Shown piece by piece: positions 1 through 9,271 of a stretch of DNA of 60,906 bases. Position numbers and translations under genes: made by a program. Position 1 is the first letter of the stretch, and the number at the start of each line of letters is the position of its first letter. The DNA comes from Perkinsus olseni. Lineage: Eukaryota; Perkinsozoa; Perkinsida; Perkinsidae. The stretch covers positions 1-60,906 of the forward strand of contig JABANP010000310.1 in NCBI GenBank assembly GCA_013115135.1, in the 5' to 3' direction. The notes under the pieces were generated by a model, which did not search any database, was not told the DNA's origin, and saw only the letters and a program-made list of their open reading frames with translations.

Positions 1-1263
1 GGTTCCAGCCTTCTCCTGGAACTCCAGACTAGCATTGTTGATACAGGTCAGCAGCCTGTCCCAAATATGAGTCATGAGTATGCTCTCAAAAGAGCAGAGA
101 TATTGGAGAGCACTCGTCGCAAGTTGCGACTCGCAACACTCAGAGCAGAGTCCCCGGCGAGCAACCCGCGTTCAGGGCGCGTACGATGGCGGCGTAGTTC
201 TTAGTGAACGGCTTGACGGATGCAATACGGGCGCTCCAGCGAGTGTTACTAACCGAGTGGAGTGCTCGCACCCCAAGCACAGTCCATCTACTCGGGCTCG
301 CGGCGAAGAAGGTATGAAGATTGTTGATGCATGAGAAGAACACATCCCCGCATGAGATCGACGCCACACAATCATTAACCAGCAGATTCAAGGAGTGCGC
401 AGCACAAGGACTGAAGAGAGCGAGCTTTTGGGCTCGTTGAACTATTACTCGAACCCCTGCGTGTCTTCCACTCATCGTCGCCGCATTATCATACGGCTGG
501 GGCACGAAGGTCGCTCACTGGTAGGTCTAAATCTCTGAGGAAGCCGAATAATTGATCTGCGATTCCCTGTGCCGACTTGTCATGGGTAACTCCAAAGCGA
601 ACGAACCGCTCCTTTATCTGGAATGTTGCCGGCCCTTCAAGTACATACCGTAGTATGAGCACCGTTTGTTCGATATGGGAACGATCCGGAGTGGAGTCCA
701 GAATAACAGCAAAGAAGCGAGACCTCTCTCTCAGAGAGAGGTTCACTCTCTCATTCAGTATCTCGCGGAGAATCCTGCTCGAGATCACCTCTACCAATTC
801 ATTTTGTATACGCCATGACAGGGAGTGTGGTCACCACACTGTGGTGTTCCCTTACTACGTGTCTTCTCGTCATTTTGACGTTGCTCGATGTCATCCAAAT
901 GCGACTCCATGCAGTCGTCGAATTGGGCCAGCAGCTCCGCCGACCCCATGAAGTTCCCGTTGCTCTCTCACCAATACGAGTCGTCGAACCTCGGAATTCC
1001 AGCCCACGCGATGCCAAGAAAAGAGTGATCGCAAGGAGACGCCTCAATATTTTGCGCCATTTAGTAGCTTCTTGCTGGATCAGTCCCTCAGCCACTGTGT
1101 CAATACGAGGTTGCTTAGCTTCCCTATGCAGAAAATTCCTCCAATCCAAGTAGCTCGACATGTGCGCAGCGCTCTTCTCGTGGCCATAAACATCTCTTCG
1201 GATATTGTTCCCAACTGTGACTCCCTGTCTGTTGAAGGGGAGATTCCCCTATGGTTGGGGATT
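1..1263 (-). pseudogene. hAT-type transposase relic, copy A
   Basis: Read leftwards from about 1263, the minus strand gives the end of a TTF-type zinc finger (GHEKSAAHMSSYLDW) and then FLASRGLEFRG. The hAT/DUF4371 core follows with LDSTPDRSHIEQ, YDNAATMSGRHAGV and PCAAHSLNLLVND. These are hallmarks of ZMYM1-like hAT transposases, and the aspartates in LDSTPD and YDNAATM sit where the catalytic residues are expected. The frame shifts between about 800 and 1000 and again near 480, so no complete protein can be made. The C-terminal dimerisation region is missing because the window begins here. Copy B (20359-22430) shows the rest. A source element for other hAT-derived repeats is possible but cannot be tested here. 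Confidence 0.8.
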
Positions 1264-1293
1264 CCCTGTCTGTCGACCCTGTCAAGAATCTAT

Positions 1294-1326
1294 AGAGGTT
1301 CTATAGAATCATTCTATAGAACCTCT
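1294..1326. repeat. Perfect palindrome, 16-bp arms, 1-nt centre
   Basis: The arms (1294-1309 and 1311-1326) are perfect reverse complements around the single base at 1310. The same structure is present in copy B at 22462-22494, so it predates the duplication. Confidence 0.95.
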
Positions 1327-2013
1327 GGTCTCCGAGCTGGGGCAAGGCGTGGCACCGCGCTACCGTCGGTGAGGTCGGCAGGACCTCACGAAGGCAGCAA
1401 GGAATCCTTGCTTCCGTCGTGAAGTCCTTGCCATGGATAACGCGAAGGCAAACTATGCCGATGCCGAAGTCGATGCTGCGAGTGACAATCGCGGTTCGGC
1501 AGGCACAAGTTGCCTCCCGCAGACCTCAGTGAAAAATGATAGCATCGGGAGGCCGACGCCCGTCTACTCGAACCGTCATCAAGCAGTGCTCGTCAAGCAC
1601 CTGATAACTCAAGCCGATCCTCAGAACACTAGCTTGCTAGCGTGGGATGCACAACCGGGTCCCGCTTACCGGGACACGAGGTGTCTTCAATTGATGCGCT
1701 TCGCTCCGCTGTGCTCAAGACAAGAAACTTCCCCATGAAATACTAGGCTTCAGATGGCTTAGAACACCATTTCCTGTGTGTTGCGTCCTATGTCACCCGA
1801 TACACCCGAATGGCACAACATCGATGGTGCGCACAACTGTTACGCTCCATCTGTGTTCATGCGTGCAGAGTAGTCTAGGCAATAGCTCTTTCATAAGATC
1901 CATCTCGCAAGCTCTCTCTGGCCTCGTGTTCTACGTATGAGTAAGGTGAATACGACAACAACAACATAAGATGGCCGGTATTAACCTAGATAGACCTCTC
2001 GTTTATCCGCCGA
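1318..2013. repeat. Dispersed repeat family, copy 1
   Basis: This segment starts cctctggtctccgag and ends near cgtttatccgccgaa. Related copies lie at 22486-23182 (inside duplication copy B), about 38071-38235 (shorter) and 43542-43924 (with internal deletions). The copies share blocks such as ggacctcacga, cgcgaaggcaaa and agcttgctagcgtggga. No convincing protein is encoded. It is probably a non-autonomous mobile element, though its ends and class are not clear. Confidence 0.75.
1386..1437. repeat. Snap-back insertion inside the dispersed repeat
   Basis: About 34 bp (1404-1437) are present here and in copy B but absent from the family members at 38.1 and 43.6 kb, where cagcaagga or its equivalent runs directly into the aacgcg block. 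The first part of the insert is the reverse complement of the 18 bases immediately to its left, with 2 mismatches and a 1-nt centre at 1404. The inserted arm keeps the gacgg of the other family members, while the flanking arm here has mutated to gaagg. The insert is therefore the derived state. Confidence 0.85.
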
Positions 2014-2697
2014 AGGATTTGGCTTCGTCGTTCATTGAGATCATGTGAAGTTGTTATCTCTGCTATTGATACTCAGTCACCGGATCGTTTATAAGATCTC
2101 TTTTGTCTGCTAGGCTACTCTTCGTTCGTCAATGACGAACGAAGAGTAGCCTAGCAGACACGTGATGACGAATCGTCATCGCGATTGCCGAGTGGACCAC
2201 TCGATAACCAGTGGAGTGGTGGATAAGCTGCGGAACAGCGTCACCAGAAGGTGATGACGCATGAGGCATCGCGCATCCAGAAGGCTCGAGACTTGCTACT
2301 CATCGGCAGCAACTTGCTGCTTCCAAGACGCGCCTCGACCGATCCTTCGCTCCACTGGAGCGCCCTTTGGAGTAGACCTCTCACAGTTCACCCGTGGTCG
2401 GTGCTCGGATCTCCGGGCTACCCTCCTTCGAACCAGTCTAACAGTTAGACTCTAACTCCCGTTACAACGGTGATGGTTGCTGTCTTCATGCACGTGCACT
2501 TAGCGTTGTAAGCTTAACAACTGCCTGCGCCGGCTGTAGAGTCACTCACGAATGACCGGAATTTGATCGGGAGGCACGCTCGGTGGATACTGTTACTCCC
2601 TTGATCTAGTTGGTAACTCTGGTTCATCGATCCTCATTTATCAAATCAGTCTCTCATCACGAACTTATTTCCGATCAGGAACCTCATTTCCTCCAAG
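2014..2697. other. Spacer with hairpins upstream of a secreted-protein gene
   Basis: No gene was recognised. The spacer holds a 55-bp perfect palindrome (2105-2159, 27-bp arms, 1-nt centre) followed by a smaller one (2164-2180, 8-bp arms, 1-nt centre). Copy B lacks 47 bp here and so has neither. The rest is the presumed 5' flank of the gene at 2698 and is nearly identical in copy B. Confidence 0.7.
2105..2180. repeat. Two adjacent palindromes with 1-nt centres, copy A only
   Basis: 2105-2159 is a perfect inverted repeat with 27-bp arms around base 2132. 2164-2180 is another with 8-bp arms around 2172. In copy B the sequence passes from ttcgttcgtca straight to tcgcgattgcc. The 47-bp difference (2132-2178) is bounded by the short direct repeat tcgtca, so either a templated insertion in A or a hairpin-promoted deletion in B is possible. 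Confidence 0.9.
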
Positions 2698-2964
2698 ATG
2701 AACCTCGTGTCGACCTGTCTGATCGTCACCCAGCTCTTTGCAGCCACGACATGCCAACTCTCTGGTACATTCACTTACCTGACTCCAGACTTCAAGCTGG
2801 CCTACGTTGTGGGCCATTACGGTGATGTCAGGCTTACTGTCGAGGTTACTAACGGGCGACGCTCACGAGGTATATCATATCCACTCAAGATGAAAGGGCC
2901 GTCACAAAGCACTCTTGAAGGATTCTTCACCACGAATTATACTGTCGACTTTGGAGTTCGAAGA

Positions 2965-3029
2965 TGTTGATGCCCAATGGTTGTGACCGTGACGTTGTGT
3001 TAAGCCTGTCCCCCTTTCGTAGCTTATTA
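2965..3029 (+). repeat. Truncated 5' LTR
   Basis: These 65 bp match the first 65 bp of the 3' LTR at 7616 with a single substitution. Similarity stops abruptly after agcttatta, where a small inverted repeat (cgtagctt/aagctacg) marks the junction. Confidence 0.85.
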
Positions 3030-3048
3030 AAGCTACGAAATATCGTAA

Positions 3049-3834
3049 AGCTACGTATTTATCACTCGTAAAGATATTACTCAGGGCCGTCGTTTAGCAC
3101 AAGGCATTACCCCGATAGTTTATTCTGGGACTGGAGATGCTCTACCATATGTGGTTTTTAAACGACGATTTGATTTGCTATGTCGACAGAATGGATTGAT
3201 AGGTGATCCAGTGTCGGTCTACCATCTTCTTCTTCGTTGTCTTTCTCCTGCCTTGATTGTTGCTCTCAATCCATCTGTTGTTGGTCTTGGTATTGCCAAA
3301 GATTGGATTCGAGAGATAGGTCGGTTATTCTCCTCGTTATCATTGTCCTGTTCTGGTGTGAGTGACGATGTGGCAAGGCTGGGAGCTAGTCAGTCCTTTG
3401 CTAATATAACTCAGAGTCAGAACGAGACTGTTTCTGAATTTATCGTTCGATTTTCGAATGCATCATCCGATCTCACTGCCTATTTGGGGGCTGAGGTAGA
3501 TGATGAAAAGTTGCGTACTACCTTTTTGAAGGCATTACTACCGGTATGGAGGTCGACTGCAATGGACATTCTTTCTCGTGGAGGAGACCTACAGACGGTG
3601 GAACGTGAACTTTCTCAACGTGAACGATTGGAGAAGGCGGTTAATGGTTCTACCCGTAGTTCTTCTCCCTTGACTTCGACTACTCGTGTTCGATTGAATG
3701 CTATAAGTGGCGAGGTCTCTACTGGGGAGGAAGGCGGTGGTGCTGGTCAGTCTGGACAACAACGGCGTCATCGACGACAGTCTAAGTTGGTGAAAAAGCC
3801 CTGTTTCCAATGGAGGGATACTGGACCAGTTTGA
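3049..3834 (+). pseudogene. Gag of the LTR retrotransposon, 5'-truncated
   Basis: An open frame without a start codon at its left end runs to a stop at 3832-3834. It encodes a helical capsid-like region (YSGTGDALPYVVFKRRFD, then FANITQSQNETVSEFIVRF and a LRTTFLKALLPVWRS block). A basic QQRRHRRQSKLVKK tail follows, then the first cysteine of a zinc finger. The finger is interrupted by a 29-bp insertion (around 3825-3853) bounded by the direct repeat tactgg, and this also changes frame. Without the insertion the spacing would be C-x8-C-x5-C-x3-H, a CCCH finger rather than the CCHC knuckle usual in gag. This is a gag protein by position and composition, and it is broken at both ends. Confidence 0.7.
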
Positions 3835-6800
3835 CAAGTACCAGTATTACTGGTACTTGTACATTCGGTGACAAATGTCGTTTTTTACATGAACAGTCTA
3901 ATATTGCTAATGTTGCGCCTATGGTGGACTCAACCTCGTCTCCTTGTGCTACAGCTGTTGATTCAGTTGCAACCAGGACAATTGAGGGGTCTTCATGTGA
4001 CGTATTGGCTTTAGCGGCTGGGAATGAGCATTGTCTACCGTTTGTGAGTCTAGATATTCCGGAATATGGGTCGGTTCCTGTCCTGTTGGATTCTGGTGCG
4101 TTCTGGAATTATGCACCTCTTCGGTTACTAGAAGATTTAGGCTTCTCAGAGAAAGATCTGACTAGCTGTGAGGAGGTTGTTACCTTAGCAAATGGTTCTA
4201 AGAGTCATGTTTGTGGGACTATTAGTATTAATAATCTGGTTTTTCGGGTATTGAATTCCAATGTTGATTATTTGATTATCGGAGTGAAGTCTATGTATGA
4301 TCTTGGTATCAGTTTGTCATTTGGTGATGGTCACTCTGCTGGTCTCTTTGCTATAAGCATGGGACAAGCGCACACTATTGCATCACTATGTGCGTGTGGT
4401 TTGACGGGTTATGATGGTCGAGATCAGCTGTGTACGGTATGGTCGCCTAATTTATTTGAGAGTACTTTGACTGGGGAGGTCTCGTCCGTTTGCGATTGGT
4501 TACCGGTTGTCGGTTCCGAAGGCTATTGTTGGAGGGCAAGGGCTCTAGAACCTGATGAAGAACGAGATACGGCAACCCAACGGTATGCCATTGAGGTGAA
4601 GGTCCCCTATGATAAAGAAAAGGTCGCAAGGTATCCTTCAAGAGGAGACTATGGTAGGCGCATGGTTGAGAAGATGGAGGAAGCTGAGCAGGTGAAATTC
4701 CTAGCTGAAGTTCAGAAGTATGAACACAAGCTCTGGTGGAAGAAGATTGGCCCAGTTGAGACCAACCCGCCGTCACCTGGTACTCTGGTGGTTTTCCCCG
4801 TCAGGGCTAAGAAAGTTGGGTCGTCAACCCCCATACGACCAGTTTTGGATGCCCGATTGAGGAACTTGTTCAGTCCGGTTAGTTCGTATGATGGTCCTAC
4901 AATTGGGTCTATTCTTTTGGATTTGAGGCTACGTTATAAACGGCACTCCAGGGTTTTGGTGAGAGATGCGAGTGCCGCATTTTATCGTATCCGTCTGGAA
5001 AAAGATTCAGTGGTAGAGTTGGTGGCTAATGGTGTGCTCTATAAAAGTTGTCGCCTTTGTTTCGGTCTACGAGCGGGCCCATGTTGTTTGTGGGCTGGCC
5101 TTACCTTCATTTTGGACTTAGCGCTGTCAGAGCTCTCGGATAAGGTTAAGGAATATTTATGGAATTGTTCTATCTACCTTTATTTAGATGATTTAACATT
5201 GGTTATCAATGAAGGTGGTGATTCCCCTTATCTGGTTGATGGTAGATCTGTTGCTGATATATTACTAGAGAAGATAACAGATGTTGCTGGCCGCTACGGT
5301 TTTGACTTTCCAAAAGAAAAGGGATGTGACAGTGCCGACCAGAAGGACTTTAAACATCTCGGTATACGATGGGTATTTGATAAGGAGAATTCTGGTGATC
5401 TTGGTTTCGTCTGCCTTAAGCATAAGGTTGGTCAGTACCGTGATGAGAACAATAAGATTAAGACCAAGTGGACGAAAAGGTCATTATACTCGTTGTCTGC
5501 GGTTGTGAGCAGTGGTTGTGATCCTCTACTCATACACGGTTCAGAAAGGTTAGCCGGTGATGTTTTGAAGATAATCGGAGGTGCTCTGGCGAAAGGTCAG
5601 AAGTGGGATGACGAGTTTGTGATCAAGGAAGATGATCCGGCTTATCATGTATTGTCCTCATGTCTTGAGACTATTGAGAGATACCAGAGCACAGAGTGCT
5701 ATCATCCAGTACATGAACTAGTTCCTGGTGATGATGAGATTCATGTTTATGTTGATGCGAGCTCCTTGGCATGGTCGTGGGTCATGATGACTTATGATGC
5801 CAAAAATGAATCTGAGTCGATGCTACAATCATCGGGTGGTATCTTCAAGGGTGCTGCACGTAATTTTCATATAAACAGAAAAGAACTAATAGCTTTATCG
5901 AAAGCTACCTTGGCTATCCACTCGGCGCTATCTGGCAAACGCAGGTATCCTTTGGTCTCTCGAGTGGTGATTTTCAGTGACTCTCAAACGGTTAATCGTT
6001 GGGTGACTACCAATAAATGTTCTGTACGAAGTCTCGAACGAGTGGTGGTTAGGAGGCTCACCGAAGCCATCCGCGAGATTATCGGTGATCTGCAGTCTAC
6101 TGGTGTGTCTGTGGTTGTACGGAAGGTCGACTCTGACTCTAATAAAGCGGATGCATTATCAAGGCTACCGTTATTGTGGGGTTATGACCGGTTGGATTTT
6201 GTTGATGGTGGTGATGCTCCTATCTTCCCTAGCGCTAATCCTGTGCATACGGTGCAGGGGGGTGATGAGGCGCTCGGTCAGGATGAGTCGGTGTTGCTGA
6301 CAGGTGTGCTTACTCGTGACTCGTTAAAACAACTTCAACGCCAGTCTCCATTTTGGAAACCGGTTGTAGAGTTTGTTGAATCGGGGAGAAAAGGGCATCC
6401 TGTAGCTGCTGTTCTCAAAGCCGCCGAATGTGTGCGTTTATCACATGATGGTGTTCTCATGGGCTTGCGTTATGCCCATGGATCTGTTCTGCAAGAACCT
6501 CGAGAAGTTTATATCGTTCCTGGGGATACTACCGATGGTAGGAACTTATCGTTCCGTATTTGTTTAAGTTTCCATAATGGGAACCACTACAACCCCCGAT
6601 ACCTGCGGTATGAGATATCTCGCAAGTTTGATATTAGTGGTTTATCGAAGTTATGCTCATTGGTCTATCGCCAATGTAAACGATGTCAACAAGCTGCGGT
6701 CACTAGGTTCTATAAAGGTTTTTTGGGACATACTGATATCCCATCATCTTCTATATGGGACAGTGTATGCCTTGACATTGCGGGTCCCTTCCCCAAAGAT

Positions 6801-7583
6801 GTTGATACTCACTACACGGTGGCATTGGTATGTGTGGATATGTTTTCGCACTATGCTATTATTGTTGGTCTACATAACCAACGATCTCAAACGGTTTGTG
6901 GTGCACTTAACCGTCTTATCCAGGAGTATGGAGTTATGCGGGAACTCAGGAGCGATGGAGGCCCCTGTTTTGTCTCTGCCTACTTCAAGCGATGGTTGGT
7001 TAACAAGGGAGTTTCTCATCGGGTTGTGAACAAGTATTCACCTTTTGAGAATGGTCTAGTTGAAAAGACCATTAGTGGCCTCAAGTCAAGTATAAGACTC
7101 TTTCCAGAAGTTCTTCGCAGTCGTTATCATGATTCGTCTCATTGGTATGAAGTGGCATCTAAAGCGGTGAGGAGGCTCAATGATCGGCCTTATCTGAATA
7201 CGACTCCATTCGCTTTGTGGTTCGGTCGTGAACGACGCTCAGAGGAAGAAGTTCGGTTATCTCTGAAGCCGAAGGATACTACAGTGGACGCCTTGAAGAA
7301 GCAAAGGGAGGAAATGAAGGCTGATTTTGACCGTGAACGCTCTCTTCGGACTCCTGGCAGACAGTTTTCTCCGAGGTCGTTGAAGATTTCTCCCGGTCAG
7401 AAAGTTAAGGTGTTTCGGCCAAGTTCTCTCCCCGGTGTTGGCCATAGTAGAGGCCTATTGAAGAAACCGGTCTATACAGTTGTGTCACAACGAGGTGTTG
7501 ATGTTGAGCTACTAGAAGATGGCAAGTCTGCAGGCAATGAAGTTACTGAGCATATTCGCAATATAAGACCATACTATGCTTAA
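3810..7583 (+). CDS. Pol polyprotein (protease-RT-RNase H-integrase)
   Basis: This is a continuous 1257-codon frame opening at an internal ATG. Near the start lies the second half of the interrupted CCCH finger (CTFGDKCRFLH). An aspartic protease motif LLDSGAF follows at about residue 92. The RT palm has RDASAAFYRIRL and the catalytic YLDD at about 458. RNase H shows VDAS (about 648), NRKEL, SDSQ and ADALSR. The integrase zinc finger is H-x3-H...CKRC (about 920-960). The integrase core has D989, D1049 and E1085, giving D-x35-E. A C-terminal domain follows to residue 1257. The enzymatic frame is intact, but the element has lost its gag start and most of its 5' LTR, so expression from its own promoter is unlikely. 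The role is reverse transcription and integration of the element. Confidence 0.9.
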   Translation: MEGYWTSLTSTSITGTCTFGDKCRFLHEQSNIANVAPMVDSTSSPCATAVDSVATRTIEGSSCDVLALAAGNEHCLPFVSLDIPEYGSVPVLLDSGAFWNYAPLRLLEDLGFSEKDLTSCEEVVTLANGSKSHVCGTISINNLVFRVLNSNVDYLIIGVKSMYDLGISLSFGDGHSAGLFAISMGQAHTIASLCACGLTGYDGRDQLCTVWSPNLFESTLTGEVSSVCDWLPVVGSEGYCWRARALEPDEERDTATQRYAIEVKVPYDKEKVARYPSRGDYGRRMVEKMEEAEQVKFLAEVQKYEHKLWWKKIGPVETNPPSPGTLVVFPVRAKKVGSSTPIRPVLDARLRNLFSPVSSYDGPTIGSILLDLRLRYKRHSRVLVRDASAAFYRIRLEKDSVVELVANGVLYKSCRLCFGLRAGPCCLWAGLTFILDLALSELSDKVKEYLWNCSIYLYLDDLTLVINEGGDSPYLVDGRSVADILLEKITDVAGRYGFDFPKEKGCDSADQKDFKHLGIRWVFDKENSGDLGFVCLKHKVGQYRDENNKIKTKWTKRSLYSLSAVVSSGCDPLLIHGSERLAGDVLKIIGGALAKGQKWDDEFVIKEDDPAYHVLSSCLETIERYQSTECYHPVHELVPGDDEIHVYVDASSLAWSWVMMTYDAKNESESMLQSSGGIFKGAARNFHINRKELIALSKATLAIHSALSGKRRYPLVSRVVIFSDSQTVNRWVTTNKCSVRSLERVVVRRLTEAIREIIGDLQSTGVSVVVRKVDSDSNKADALSRLPLLWGYDRLDFVDGGDAPIFPSANPVHTVQGGDEALGQDESVLLTGVLTRDSLKQLQRQSPFWKPVVEFVESGRKGHPVAAVLKAAECVRLSHDGVLMGLRYAHGSVLQEPREVYIVPGDTTDGRNLSFRICLSFHNGNHYNPRYLRYEISRKFDISGLSKLCSLVYRQCKRCQQAAVTRFYKGFLGHTDIPSSSIWDSVCLDIAGPFPKDVDTHYTVALVCVDMFSHYAIIVGLHNQRSQTVCGALNRLIQEYGVMRELRSDGGPCFVSAYFKRWLVNKGVSHRVVNKYSPFENGLVEKTISGLKSSIRLFPEVLRSRYHDSSHWYEVASKAVRRLNDRPYLNTTPFALWFGRERRSEEEVRLSLKPKDTTVDALKKQREEMKADFDRERSLRTPGRQFSPRSLKISPGQKVKVFRPSSLPGVGHSRGLLKKPVYTVVSQRGVDVELLEDGKSAGNEVTEHIRNIRPYYA
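3819..3860. repeat. Hairpin insertion across the gag-pol junction
   Basis: acaagtaccagt (3834-3845) and its exact complement (3849-3860) flank a 3-nt centre. The direct repeat tactgg occurs at 3819-3824 and 3848-3853, giving a 29-bp insertion that is largely an inverted copy of the adjacent downstream sequence. It breaks a zinc finger and shifts frame, so it is the derived state. Confidence 0.8.
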
Positions 7584-7599
7584 TTTGTGATGTTGGTAC

Positions 7600-7615
7600 A
7601 CGGTCAGGGGGGTGA
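7600..7615 (+). promoter_or_regulatory. Polypurine tract of the LTR element
   Basis: The purine-rich run caggggggtga ends exactly at the TGTTG of the 3' LTR. This is the expected priming site for plus-strand DNA synthesis. Confidence 0.7.
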
Positions 7616-7821
7616 TGTTGATGCCCAATTGTTGTGACCGTGACGTTGTGTTAAGCCTGTCCCCCTTTCGTAGCTTATTATCAGCGCAAAGCTTGTCCCC
7701 GCCGCAGCAGACGCTGTAGACTATGCTTGTATTGTATGTTCTATAGTTACTTTCTATATTTCTACTTGTGTTGAGATGACTGGGACGCCACAACACTCTA
7801 CAAACGATGCGGGCAACAACA
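7616..7821 (+). repeat. 3' LTR, 206 bp
   Basis: It starts TGTTGATGCCC and ends GGGCAACAACA, followed by the target duplication gaaga (7822-7826). Confidence 0.9.
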
Positions 7822-8354
7822 GAAGAAAAGGACGCATTTACTTCTTTCGGCGGCGCAGGTTCCTTCTACCGGTCTTACGCCTCCTGCCGGGAGTCAATCT
7901 TGTAAGAGGAGATTTGGGTGACATCACTTTCACCGACAGGACTCGTATCATGAGTCGCTTTGAAGGCCAAGAGCGGTGGTTCGCCTGGGAAACCATTAAT
8001 CTTTCTCCGGGTGTTTTCAGATTTCGTGAGACCACGGGTGATCTAAACGAGGTGACCATCCACATCGTGTCGGATAGAAGTGCAAGCATCAACGTCAGTT
8101 GTCGTGGGCTTCAAGGTGTTAGCGCAACGTTCGATCTTGCGAGAAGTGTTAGCCGGCGAAGCGTGGCATACAATATGCGCCCCACTAGCTCTCTCAACAC
8201 CTTCCGGAAGCAGGTAACTGATCTCTGCGGTAACGGAAGGTTTCGATTTCTGTTTTCGGGGGTTCTTGCCGCGGACGAGAACAGGATCTACACTCCTTAT
8301 TTGATTCCGGGCCGGAACTCTCTACTTTTGCCTCTCGACAGGATCACTCATTAG

Positions 8355-9271
8355 ACTTTTTTTGCGCTGATCATCTGAGAGATGAACGGTCGGTGATAGT
8401 TCAGTAATTTTGTGTTTTTATGGAACTCTGCACTGAATACTCGCCGACGACAGGTGGTTATCTCTGTACACGCCTTACTATAGAGTATGGTGATAGATCG
8501 CTCTAGCGTCCCCGTTGTCACCTATTTGTTTTCTCCTCGTTGTCAGTCCGTCATTAAAAAGTATTCTTACTCTGGTATAGTTTTGTCAAACTCGTGGCGA
8601 AACGAAGTACGATATACGTTGCTGTACCGAAGAGTAGATTTTTCGCCTGCGTCATGCGTGGGTGGGTTTTGTTAAAAGCGGGGCGTCATCGACAACATTG
8701 CCGTGTCATCCAGTGACGCATGGCTCTTTGTGCTTCTGCGAAGTAATCGCGACGAATAGACCCTAGATTCGTCCTTTTCTGCTGTCTTCTTCGAAATGAC
8801 TGGCATAGCACGGCATACCATCTCGATGGTGCGTACACCTTAAAGAGTCCCCTCTCAGTAACTCGTCATGGGTTGCGTTGTTATTTCTGGTAAAAATGTC
8901 GAACGCACGGCATGAACCGGTATGAAAGTTTTTAGGAAGAAACCCCAACATCTTGCAGATCATTATTGCGGTACAAGGCTAACAATGGAGTTTCACCCGC
9001 GATATGAAAAACACTAGTGAAAAACACATTTTACATTTCACATCGCAAAATTCACATCCAACAAGTGAAATTTAGTCAAAAACGCGTGAAACACCTGAGG
9101 CGTTTTTCACTCGCGGTGTAAAACGCGAAGCAACTTCGCGTTCCTCGCGAAGATCGCGAAATTCTCAAATTTTACTAAACTCAATTCCAGCAGATGAGAG
9201 AAGAAAGTTCAGTTAGCTACGCCAGTGCCGGTCTGCTGGTGCTACGAATTAATCAGAATACGACAGGCTAA
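8355..9271. other. Spacer between secreted gene and transposase relic
   Basis: No gene was recognised. From 9000 to 9150 it is rich in gtgaaaaac-type words and their complements, including an inverted pair around aaacgcgtgaaacacctgagg. This could be the subterminal region of the neighbouring DNA transposon. Copy B has a 16-bp deletion in this stretch. Confidence 0.5.

Larger units (their letters stand above)
2965..7821 (+). mobile_element. LTR retrotransposon, Ty3-like, 5'-truncated
   Basis: The element lies precisely between 5-bp target duplications (gaaga). It begins TGTTG and ends CAACA, as LTR elements do. The 3' LTR is 7616-7821 (206 bp), preceded by the purine-rich tract caggggggtga. 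Only the first 65 bp of the 5' LTR remain (2965-3029, 1 mismatch). Sequence then passes into an open gag frame from about 3049, so the rest of the 5' LTR, the primer-binding site and the gag start appear deleted. Domain order is gag, protease, RT, RNase H, integrase, which fits Ty3/gypsy or BEL/Pao. The RT is divergent, so I place it only as Ty3-like. With this 5' loss it should not be autonomous. Confidence 0.9.
2698..8354 (+). pseudogene. Secreted-protein gene split by an LTR retrotransposon
   Basis: This is copy A of the 264-codon gene that is intact at 23827-24621. The first part (2698-2964) encodes a signal peptide (MNLVSTCLIVTQLFAATTC) and the start of the mature protein. The remainder resumes at 7827 and runs in frame to the stop at 8352-8354. 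A retrotransposon lies between them at 2965-7821, flanked by the 5-bp target duplication gaaga (2960-2964 and 7822-7826). The uninterrupted paralogue supplies the empty site. The two halves otherwise differ from the paralogue by few bases, so the disruption is recent. A read-through product would end a few residues into the LTR. The family's function is unknown; see the intact copy. Confidence 0.9.

Noticed and set aside
577..1153. Plus-strand open frames of 112-124 codons opposite the hAT relic
   Set aside because: They are shadows of the minus-strand transposase coding and show no motif. Their repetition at 21744-22320 only reflects the duplication.
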